DNA of 64,000 nt. Origin: Acidimicrobiales bacterium. Lineage in GTDB: Bacteria > Actinomycetota > Acidimicrobiia > Acidimicrobiales > Aldehydirespiratoraceae. Below the pieces are notes generated by a model that made no database searches, was not told the origin of the DNA, and was given only the letters and a program-made list of their open reading frames with translations. Shown piece by piece: positions 8,226-15,263 of this stretch (position 1 is the first letter of the stretch; every line of letters begins with the position of its first letter). A program made the position numbers and the translations under genes. The DNA is taken from NCBI GenBank assembly GCA_029246685.1, contig JAQWMR010000010.1, positions 124,001 through 188,000 on the forward strand, read 5' to 3'.

Positions 8226-9551
8226 ATGACCACGTTCGATGATGTTGACCTCTGGGACATGGATGCGTTCCAACGCCAGGAACACCACGGCATGCTCGAG
8301 AAGCTGCGCGAGGCCGACCCGGGCATTCACTGGGTGGATGAGGGCGACATCGGGCCGGGCTACTGGGCAATCACCCGTCAGGCGCACCTGAAGGAGGTCA
8401 ACCGCCAGGCCGAGACCTTCTCGTCCAACGCGGGCGGCACCCAGATGCAGGAGCGGGCCCGAGCAAGCGACATCGACGACTTCCAGAACGACTCGCTGAT
8501 GCTCTCGATGGACCCGCCGAAGCACACCCGCTACCGGCGCATCGTCAGCCGCGGCTTCACCCCCCGCATGATCAACCTGTTGGGCGACTACCTCAACAAC
8601 CGAACGCAGATGATCATCGATCGGGTGAGCGAGAGAGGTTCGGCCGAGTTCGTCACCGAGCTGTCCGCTGAGCTTCCGCTCCAGGCAATCGCCGAGATGG
8701 TCGGTATCCCGATGGACGATCGATCCAAGATCTTCGACTGGACCAACTCGATGATCGGAGCGGACGACCCGGACTTCGCCCAGAGCGAGGAAGACGTCAT
8801 GGGCGCCTTCGGCGAACTGTTCGCCTACTCGAACGCCCTGCAGACCGAACGCCGAGACAAGCCGTCCGACGACATCATCACCACGCTCCTGTCGGCAGAT
8901 CTCGACGGCGAACAGCTCGACGAAGTCGAGTTCGACATGTTCTTCCTTCTGCTGTGCGTGGCCGGCAACGAGACCACCCGCAACTCCATCACCCGTGGCA
9001 TGCATGGCTTCTTCGAGTTCCCCGACCAGTGGGAGCTCTACAAGAGCGATCCGGACAAGTACGAAGACACCATGGTCGACGAGGTCGTCCGCTGGGCCAC
9101 CCCGGTGCTGAACTTCCGGCGCCAGTGCATGGAGGACTACGAGCTCGACGGCGTTCAGATGAAGCAGGGCGACAAGGTCGTGATGTGGCACATCGCCGCC
9201 AATCGCGACCCGCGTGCCTTCGACGACCCGTGGACGTTCGACATCACTCGCGACCCGAACGACCACGTCGGCTTCGGTGGGGGAGGCCCGCACTTCTGTC
9301 TGGGCTCGAACCTCGCCAAGATGGAGATTGCGCTGATGTTCAAGGGAATCGCCGAGCGGTTGCCCGACATCCGTCTCGCCGGTGACCTCGAGTACCTGCG
9401 ATCCAACTTCATCGGCGGCGTGAAGGCGATGCCGGTCGAGTTCACGGCTTCGCCGTCCACCAACACCATGCCCCTCGACCGGCTCGGCTCGGCCGCTGGT
9501 GCCTCCGGCACCGAGGGATTCGGCGGCGCCGTGGAGCGTGGCGACGGCTAG
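8226..9551 (+). CDS. Cytochrome P450
   Basis: A 441-residue soluble bacterial P450 with the I-helix motif AGNETTRN at about residue 246, the K-helix ExxR within DEVVRWATPV, and the heme loop FGGGGPHFCLG with the thiolate ligand Cys358. The H-V-G-F-G-G-G-G-P-H-F-C-L-G spacing resembles actinobacterial CYP124/125/142-type enzymes that hydroxylate methyl-branched lipids and steroid side chains, but that sub-family assignment is only suggestive. It has a Ser/Gly-rich C-terminal extension. The ATG is preceded by a purine-rich GAGAGGGCGG. The TAG stop overlaps the -10 of the next gene. No ferredoxin or reductase gene is adjacent. Confidence 0.92.
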   Translation: MTTFDDVDLWDMDAFQRQEHHGMLEKLREADPGIHWVDEGDIGPGYWAITRQAHLKEVNRQAETFSSNAGGTQMQERARASDIDDFQNDSLMLSMDPPKHTRYRRIVSRGFTPRMINLLGDYLNNRTQMIIDRVSERGSAEFVTELSAELPLQAIAEMVGIPMDDRSKIFDWTNSMIGADDPDFAQSEEDVMGAFGELFAYSNALQTERRDKPSDDIITTLLSADLDGEQLDEVEFDMFFLLLCVAGNETTRNSITRGMHGFFEFPDQWELYKSDPDKYEDTMVDEVVRWATPVLNFRRQCMEDYELDGVQMKQGDKVVMWHIAANRDPRAFDDPWTFDITRDPNDHVGFGGGGPHFCLGSNLAKMEIALMFKGIAERLPDIRLAGDLEYLRSNFIGGVKAMPVEFTASPSTNTMPLDRLGSAAGASGTEGFGGAVERGDG

Positions 9552-9554
9552 CGT
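9549..9554 (+). promoter_or_regulatory. Leaderless -10 (TAGCGT) overlapping the P450 stop codon
   Basis: TAGCGT begins with the TAG stop of the P450 (9549-9551) and is followed by six bases and the GTG start at 9561. Confidence 0.5.
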
Positions 9555-9560
9555 CCCGGC

Positions 9561-10976
9561 GTGACTCCCGAAGAGTTTCGCCACGCCGGCCACGAATTGA
9601 TCGATTGGATCGCGGATCACCGCGCCTCGGTGGAGGGCCGGCGCGTGCGTCCGGACCTGGAGCCGGGCGACGTCATCTCCGCGCTTCCCGACGCGCCGCC
9701 GGACGCACCCGAGCCAGCGGCTGCGGTCCTCGCCGATCTCGAGACCGTCGTCGCCCCGGCAGTGCTCGAGGTGCAGCACCCGATGCACTTCGGCTGGTTC
9801 CCGTCGAACGCCAGCCTCTCGTCGATTCTGGGAGACATCGCTGCGTCAGGCCTCGGGTCGCTCGGCATCTCGTGGGAGAGCTCGCCGGCCCTCACCGAGG
9901 TCGAGGAGGTCGTGGTCGATTGGCTTCGGCAGCTCACTGGCCTCTCGCCCGAATGGAAGGGCGTCATTCAGGACACGGCGTCGACGGCGTGTCTCGTTGC
10001 GCTGCTCGCGGCGCGCGAGCGGGCGACCGACCACGCCCAGGCCAGCGGCGGGCTTGTCGGCGAGTCGGAGCCGCTGTGCGTGTACACCACCGAGGAGGCG
10101 CATTCGTCGGTGCGCAAGGCCGCCCTTCTCGCTGGCGTCGGGGCCGATCACATCCGGCTGGTCGAGATGGATCCCGAGACGCGCGATATGCAGCCGGGAG
10201 ATCTGGCGCGTCTCATTGCCGATGACGTCGCCGCCGGGCACCGACCGATGGCGATCGTCGCCAGCCTCGGGTCCACCGGCACGACGGCGTTCGATCCGAT
10301 CGCCGAGATCGTCGACATCGCCGACCAACACGGGGTCTGGGTCCACGCCGACGCAGCGATGGCGGGAGCGGCGATGGTTCTTCCCGAGATGCGACCACTC
10401 TTCGCCGGCATCGAGCGAGCCGATTCCGTCTCGTGGAACCCGCACAAGTGGTTCGGCACGATCCTCGACTGCTCGCTGATGTACGTGCGCGATCCCGACC
10501 ATCTGATCCGGGTGATGTCGACCAACCCGAGCTACCTCCGGTCCACTGCCGGCGGCGAGGCCACGCAGTATCGAGACTGGGGGGTGCCGCTCGGTCGACG
10601 CTTCCGCTCTCTGAAGCTCTGGTATCAGCTACGCATCGACGGGATCGACGCGATCCAAGCCCGGCTGCGGCGTGACCTGGACAACGCGGCCTGGCTCGCT
10701 GACCAGTTCGAGGCGAAGTCCGGCTGGGAGGTCGTCGCTCCGGTCCGACTCCAGACCGTGTGTGTTCGCCATCGACCGGCAGGCCTCGAGGGCGACGAGC
10801 TCGATGCGCACACACTCGCGTGGGTGCGGGCGATTAACACGTCCGGCGCGGCCTTCATGAGCCCATCGATGCTCGATGGGCACTGGATGGTTCGCATCTC
10901 GATCGGCGTCGAGTCGACGGAACGCGCGCACCTCGAGCGCCTCGTGGAGCTGCTTGACGCTGCTGTCGTCGCCTGA
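9561..10976 (+). CDS. PLP-dependent aromatic-L-amino-acid-type decarboxylase
   Basis: A 471-residue group II pyridoxal-phosphate decarboxylase. The N-terminus (TPEEFRHAGHELIDWIADH) is the family hallmark. HPMHFGWFPSNAS and GDIAASGLGS follow, then the PLP-binding DTASTA and HADAAMAG segments. The Schiff-base lysine K296 is in NPHKWFGT. The family converts aromatic amino acids (Trp, Tyr, DOPA, Phe) to amines; the exact substrate is not determined. GTG is the start, fixed by TAGCGT six bases upstream. The kynureninase gene lies 1.2 kb downstream, so both may act in tryptophan metabolism, but they are separated by the broken minus-strand genes. Confidence 0.9.
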   Translation: MTPEEFRHAGHELIDWIADHRASVEGRRVRPDLEPGDVISALPDAPPDAPEPAAAVLADLETVVAPAVLEVQHPMHFGWFPSNASLSSILGDIAASGLGSLGISWESSPALTEVEEVVVDWLRQLTGLSPEWKGVIQDTASTACLVALLAARERATDHAQASGGLVGESEPLCVYTTEEAHSSVRKAALLAGVGADHIRLVEMDPETRDMQPGDLARLIADDVAAGHRPMAIVASLGSTGTTAFDPIAEIVDIADQHGVWVHADAAMAGAAMVLPEMRPLFAGIERADSVSWNPHKWFGTILDCSLMYVRDPDHLIRVMSTNPSYLRSTAGGEATQYRDWGVPLGRRFRSLKLWYQLRIDGIDAIQARLRRDLDNAAWLADQFEAKSGWEVVAPVRLQTVCVRHRPAGLEGDELDAHTLAWVRAINTSGAAFMSPSMLDGHWMVRISIGVESTERAHLERLVELLDAAVVA

Positions 10977-11034
10977 ACCGCGTTTAGGTATTTTGGCCTG
11001 AATCCCGGGAGATTTCGGCCGATGGGGATGGGAA

Positions 11035-11125
11035 ATGTCCTCCATGTTCCGTCGACCCGTCCTCATTGGTGTCGCTCTCGCGACGGTGATCGGCGCGCTC
11101 GGTCTCGTTGCGTCGATCGGTGCGG
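11035..11125 (+). pseudogene. Possible 5' stub of a secreted protein gene
   Basis: The frame from ATG 11035 (or ATG 11044) encodes a convincing signal-peptide-like sequence: MSSMFRRPVLIG followed by a hydrophobic core ending GLVASIGAE. It then runs into sequence that is plainly the minus-strand CcdA-like gene. Upstream there is a purine-rich GGGGATGGGAA. I read this as the first roughly 30 codons of a plus-strand gene whose remainder has been lost at a junction near 11125. Low confidence. Confidence 0.3.
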
Positions 11126-11460
11126 AAATGCCCGCCCACGCAGGGTTGCCACAACCACCCGGCGACGGCACCGGCGACCAGCGCGTACGTGGCCGCGGCG
11201 CGACGCCGTTCCGTACGAACGATGCCGAGAGACGGTCCGATGATGACGGCGCCGATGACCACGGTCGTGATGCCGTCGCTCTCGATCTCCCAGAGTCGTC
11301 CGGCTCGGGCCCACATCATCGTGGCGACGCCGACGAGGGCCGCGATGGCGACGATCGGCCGCGTCTCCCGAGCGACGAGGACGATCAGTACACACGGGAC
11401 GATCACCACGAGCGAGCACGCCAATCCGACGGACTCGACCCCTTCGAGAAACGTTGCCAC
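11126..11460 (-). pseudogene. Truncated CcdA-like membrane protein (N-terminal part only)
   Basis: From a GTG at 11458-11460 the minus strand encodes about four hydrophobic segments: GLACSLVVIVPCVLIVLVA, a segment around AIAALVGVATMMW, one around VVIGAVIIGPSLGIV, and one ending AGAVAGWLWQPCVG. The P-C-V-G at the end of a helix recalls the CcdA/DsbD thiol-electron transporters. After that motif the frame becomes hydrophilic and loses any membrane character, so about half of a typical protein is missing. It starts eight bases after the redoxin stop, the usual partner order for a TlpA-CcdA pair. Assignment is tentative. Confidence 0.4.
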
Positions 11461-11467
11461 CCGGCTG

Positions 11468-12098
11468 CTACTCCTCGCCGGCGAGAAGGCGCTCGATGTA
11501 GTCGGCGAGCCGGACGTAGTGATGCGTCCCGTCGCCGCTCTGTTGCATCCGAATCTGGTTGTCACCGTCGATGAGGTACACCGTGGGCCACCACGCCGTG
11601 GGCCCCTCCTGCCAACGATGGAAGTTGCGCTTGTCGGTATCGAGCGCGATCGGCCAGTCGACGCCGAGATCGGCGGCAGCCTCGATGATGTTGTCCACGT
11701 CGGCCTCGAAGGAGAACTCGGGCGCGTGTACTCCGACGATCTCGATCCGATCGCCGAACTCGGCTCGGATGTCCTGTAGCGCCTCGATCGTGTTCTTGCA
11801 GTTGAAGCACCCGAAGGTCCACATCTGGACAACGACGAGCTCGTTGTCGGCGCGAACCTCCTCGAGGCTCGTTGCATCGGTGTTCAGCCAGCCATCGAGG
11901 CCGGTGAGCGTCGAGGCTTCCCAACACGGGGATCGGGTCTGGCGGAACGGGAGCTTCGTCGCTGTCGGCCGAGGCCTGCCCGGCGCGAATCTCAGCGACG
12001 CTGGGCTCGTCGTCGTTTCGGACGACCACCCAGACGACCGCTCCCACCGCGACGATAAGGACGAGCGTGGCGACGGCGCGGCGCGAGGATGGGGTCAT
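11468..12098 (-). pseudogene. Membrane-anchored TlpA/redoxin-like thiol protein, frameshifted
   Basis: The ATG at 12098 opens a frame with an N-terminal anchor (SRRAVATLVLIVAVGAVVWV) and a Pro/Asp linker ending VPPDPIPV. The conserved thioredoxin-fold part then continues one frame over as WEASTLTGLDGWLNTD, followed by VVVQMWTFGCFNCKNTIEAL with the redox C-x-x-C, VGVHAPEFSFE, and GPTAWWPTVYLID. The shift is at 11921-11927 and equals one extra base (GTGTTGGG). If restored, the protein would be about 209 residues. Such proteins reduce disulphides outside the membrane in cytochrome c maturation or oxidative defence. It is divergent from kynureninase with 52 bases between starts. Confidence 0.75.
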
Positions 12099-12137
12099 GG
12101 TGAGGAAACGCTGGTCGGGCCGTGAGAGTTCCCGGGC

Positions 12138-12143
12138 TACTGT
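12138..12143 (+). promoter_or_regulatory. Leaderless -10 (TACTGT) for kynureninase
   Basis: TACTGT is followed by seven bases and the GTG at 12151. Confidence 0.45.
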
Positions 12144-12150
12144 CGCCGCC

Positions 12151-13437
12151 GTGAGCCCCACGGTGGACCTCGGTCCGTTCCCTGACTCGGATGGCTATGA
12201 CGACGCCCGTACGGCCGACTCGGCCGATCCGCTCGCTGGGTTCCGCGATCGGTTCGCGGATGATGATCCCGAGCTCATCTATCTCGACGGCAACTCCCTC
12301 GGACGACTGCCGCTCGCCGCGGTGTCTGCGGTGGAGCATGCCGTGCGGACCCAGTGGGGCAGCCGACTGATCCGTAGCTGGAACGAGCGATGGTGGACGC
12401 TTGCCCAGGACGTGGGCGGTCGCATCGCTCCACTGATCGGCGCGACGGCGGACGAGGTGATCGTGGCTGATTCCACCACCGTGAACCTTCACAAACTCGC
12501 GGCCGCGGCGCTCACCGCCCAGGACGGCCGGGACGGAGTGGTGACGGATGACTTGAACTTCCCGTCGGATGTACACGTGCTTCGGTCCGTTGCCACTGCA
12601 GCCGGTGGCGAGCTCACCGTCGTCCCGTCCGATGGGGTGCACGGGCCCGTCGAGGAGTTGATCGGAGCGCTCAGCGACTCCACCGCACTGCTGTCGTTGT
12701 CGGCCACGGCGTTCAAGTCCGGCTACACCTATGACCTCGATCGTCTCACCGCGGCCGCCCATGAAGCTGGCGCTTTGGTTCTCTGGGACCTCAGCCATGC
12801 GGCAGGGGCCGTTGTGGTCGACCTTGCGGGTGCCGGGGCCGACCTCGCTGTCGGGTGCACATACAAGTTCCTCAACGGTGGGCCTGGATCGCCCGCCTAC
12901 CTCTTCGTGCGTCGAGGTCTCCAGGAACGCCTGCAGAACCCCATCGCGGGATGGTGGGGCGACGCGGACCCGTTCGAGTTCGGGCTCGATCATGTCGGCG
13001 CCCCCGGAGTCAGCCGGTTCCAGACCGGGACGGCGCCGATCCTGTCGCTCGTCGGTGCGGAGGCAGGCATCGATGTCGTCGCGGATGCCGGCATGGAGGC
13101 GATCGACCGCAAGGGTCGAGCGCTCGTTGCGCGCGCCGAAGCTCAGTTCGAGGCGCGACTGGCGCTGCTCGGGATGCGCTGGGCATCGCCGCGCGACCCC
13201 GCTCGCCGGGGCGCCCACGCGCTGCTCGCCCACGACGACGCGTGGCGAATCTGCCAGGCGCTGATCGAGCACGGCCGGGTGATTCCGGACTTCCGTGCCC
13301 CCGACACGATTCGGCTCGGCTTCGCCCCGTTGACCACGTCGCATGTCGAGGTCCACACCGCGATCGAACGGCTTGCCCGTGTGATTGAGAGCGACGCAGC
13401 CGCCGGCTATTCGGCCGACCGTTCCGCGGTGACCTGA
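12151..13437 (+). CDS. kynU: Kynureninase
   Basis: A 428-residue PLP enzyme of aminotransferase class V that hydrolyses kynurenine (or 3-hydroxykynurenine) to anthranilate and alanine. It carries LIYLDGNSLGRLP near the N-terminus, WNERWWTLAQDVGGRIAPLIGA, NFPSDVHVL, and WDLSHAAGA with the PLP-contact Asp. The lysine K239 is in CTYKFLNGGPGSPAYLFV. FQTGTAPILS and a small C-terminal domain follow. GTG 12151 fits both the family N-terminus and the promoter spacing. An upstream ATG at 12067 in the same frame would add residues with no family similarity. No other kyn genes are in the window. Confidence 0.92.
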   Translation: MSPTVDLGPFPDSDGYDDARTADSADPLAGFRDRFADDDPELIYLDGNSLGRLPLAAVSAVEHAVRTQWGSRLIRSWNERWWTLAQDVGGRIAPLIGATADEVIVADSTTVNLHKLAAAALTAQDGRDGVVTDDLNFPSDVHVLRSVATAAGGELTVVPSDGVHGPVEELIGALSDSTALLSLSATAFKSGYTYDLDRLTAAAHEAGALVLWDLSHAAGAVVVDLAGAGADLAVGCTYKFLNGGPGSPAYLFVRRGLQERLQNPIAGWWGDADPFEFGLDHVGAPGVSRFQTGTAPILSLVGAEAGIDVVADAGMEAIDRKGRALVARAEAQFEARLALLGMRWASPRDPARRGAHALLAHDDAWRICQALIEHGRVIPDFRAPDTIRLGFAPLTTSHVEVHTAIERLARVIESDAAAGYSADRSAVT

Positions 13438-13454
13438 CGTCGTCGATCCCTGTC

Positions 13455-14058
13455 GTCAGAGCAGACCGAGCGTTACCCGTCGATGGCCGACCTCCTCGCG
13501 GGTCGGGTGTCCACCGCACGCGCCGGTTCAACCGTCGCCGACGGCATCGCCGTCAGCGAGCCCGGCCGGCTCACGTCCTCGTTGCTCGCCGATCATGCGG
13601 TCGAGATTCTGGTCGTCCCCGAGGCGGCGATCGAGCAGGCGATCGCCATGTTGCTGGAGATCGAGAAGACGGTCGTGGAGGGCGCCGCCGCTCTGGCGGC
13701 GCTGATGACTTATCCGGAGCGATTTGCGGGCCGCCGGGTCGGTCTCGTGCTGTCGGGCGGCAACATCGACCCCCGCACGTTGTCGGTCGTGGCGCTGCGT
13801 GGGCTCGCGGTCGCGGGTCGGCTCAATCGTCTGCGGGTCGAACTCGATGACGTGCTGGGTCGGCTGGCTCTCGTCGCCGACCTGATCGCCCGCGAGGCGG
13901 CAAACGTCGTCGAGTTCGGTCACGACGGGCTCGGTTCGAGCGGTGCTCGCAGCACCGTGCTCGAACTCCGGATCGACACCCTCGATGCGGAACACGCCGA
14001 ACGGGTGCTCGACGCGATCCTGGCCGAGGGCCTGACCGCCGAACTCGTCGACTGGTGA
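13455..14058 (+). pseudogene. Threonine dehydratase (IlvA/TdcB) C-terminal relic with ACT-like domain
   Basis: The open frame continues in phase after the kynureninase stop. Homology to threonine ammonia-lyase starts abruptly at about TERYPSMADLL. It continues through GSTVADGIAVSEPGRL, the helix KTVVEGAAALAAL, VLSGGNIDPRTL, and an ACT-like tail (VELDDVLGRLALVADLIAREAANVVEF). The whole N-terminal catalytic domain, including the PLP lysine, is missing. The first ATG is 13483, which would give 191 residues. It is most simply a deletion relic fused behind kynU. A free-standing ACT regulator is possible but the partial catalytic segment argues against it. Confidence 0.75.
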
Positions 14059-14063
14059 CGCGG

Positions 14064-14133
14064 GACGGCCGGCCGCTGCCTCGAGAGACAAACGACCGGC
14101 CGTCAGGGGGGTACCCCGTCCTCGCGAGACGGG
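14064..14133. terminator. Two hairpins between convergent genes
   Basis: GACGGCCGG (14064-14072) pairs with CCGGCCGTC (14096-14104). A second stem, CCCGTC (14115-14120) with GACGGG (14128-14133), follows. They lie between the threonine-dehydratase relic and the nrdB stop and could stop transcription from both sides. There is no T-run. Confidence 0.5.
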
Positions 14134-14174
14134 AGTGGTGGTGACCGACAGCCGAAGCCGCCGAGAGTGATGCG

Positions 14175-15263
14175 CTAGAAGTCCTCGTCGAAGGCGACGT
14201 CGCCCTCGACACCGACCTGGTAGGCCGAGACGGTGCGTTCGAAGAAGTTCGACAACTCCTGCACGTCCTGCAGCTCCATGAAGGCGAACGGGTTCGCCGA
14301 TCCGAAGCGCTTGGCCAGGCCGAGCTGAGCGAGCCGCTGGTCGGCAACGAACTCGAGGTAGAGCCTGGTGTCGGCCGTGGACATGCCGGGCACGCCCTCA
14401 CCGAGGAGATCCTCGGCGAACGTGAACTCGGCGTCGATCGCCTCTTCGATCATCTCGGTGATCCGCTCGCCGAGATCGGCGTCGAACAGCTCAGGCTCTT
14501 CGGCCCGCACCGTGTTGATGACTTCGAGCGCGAAGTTCATGTGCATCGACTCGTCGCGGAACACCCAGTTCGTGCCGGCCGCGAGGCCGTTGAGCAGACC
14601 CTTCGACCGCAGGAAGTAGACGTAGGCGAAGGCGGCGAAGAAGAACAGACCCTCGATGCAGGTGGCGAAGCAGATGAGGTTCATCAGGAACCGTTTGCGG
14701 TCCTCCTGCGTCTCCAGCGGACCGTTGCCGACGGACTCCATCCACTTGAAGCAGAACTCGCCCTTCGCTCGGATCGACGGGATGTTCTCGATGGCGGCGA
14801 ATGCCTCGGCTCGTTCGTCGGCATCGGGGATGTAGTTGTCGAGCAGGTTCAAATAGAACTGAACATGCAGCGCCTCTTCGTAGAGCTGGCGCGACAGATA
14901 CATCCGGGCCTCGGGAGCGTTGATGTGCTCGTAGAGGTTGAGCACGAGGTTGTTGGCCACGATCGAGTCGCCGGTCGCGAAGAACGCCACCAGGCGGCTG
15001 ATCATGTGCTTCTCGGCCGGCATGAGCTTGCGGTCGAGATCCGTGAGGTCGTCGGAGAAGTCGATCTCCTCGACCGTCCAGGTGTTCTTGATCGCGTCCT
15101 TGTACATGTCGAAGAACTGCGGGTAGCGCATCGGCCGAAGCGTCAGGTTGAACCCGGGATCAAGGATGTTGGTCTGCGCCCCCGCGTGCGCCGCGTAGTG
15201 GCCGGCGCTCGAATCGGGAGCAACGGCTGGCGCAGCGAGGTTGAGATCGTCGGCCAGCGCCAT
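14175..15263 (-). CDS. nrdB: Ribonucleoside-diphosphate reductase, beta (radical) subunit
   Basis: A 362-residue class I R2 protein holding the dimetal-tyrosyl site that generates the radical for NrdA. The metal ligands are visible: Asp in FFATGDSIVANN, the E-x-x-H of YEEALHVQFY, a Glu in EGLFFFAAFAYVYF, and DESMHMNF. The Tyr four residues after the first ligand His (HVQFY) matches the radical tyrosine. The C-terminus ends EGDVAFDEDF, an acidic tail for docking to NrdA. The ATG at 15261-15263 shares one base with the TGA of nrdA (TGATG), so the pair is translationally coupled. An in-frame ATG nine bases upstream lies inside nrdA and is less likely. Confidence 0.95.
   Translation of the reverse strand: MALADDLNLAAPAVAPDSSAGHYAAHAGAQTNILDPGFNLTLRPMRYPQFFDMYKDAIKNTWTVEEIDFSDDLTDLDRKLMPAEKHMISRLVAFFATGDSIVANNLVLNLYEHINAPEARMYLSRQLYEEALHVQFYLNLLDNYIPDADERAEAFAAIENIPSIRAKGEFCFKWMESVGNGPLETQEDRKRFLMNLICFATCIEGLFFFAAFAYVYFLRSKGLLNGLAAGTNWVFRDESMHMNFALEVINTVRAEEPELFDADLGERITEMIEEAIDAEFTFAEDLLGEGVPGMSTADTRLYLEFVADQRLAQLGLAKRFGSANPFAFMELQDVQELSNFFERTVSAYQVGVEGDVAFDEDF

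Noticed and set aside
8028..9788. A 586-codon minus-strand frame over the P450 gene
   Set aside because: Shadow of the P450; no motifs and unnatural amino-acid content.
12067..12150. Kynureninase start at ATG 12067
   Set aside because: It would add 28 residues unlike the family and would overlap the redoxin start; GTG 12151 fits both promoter spacing and the usual N-terminus.
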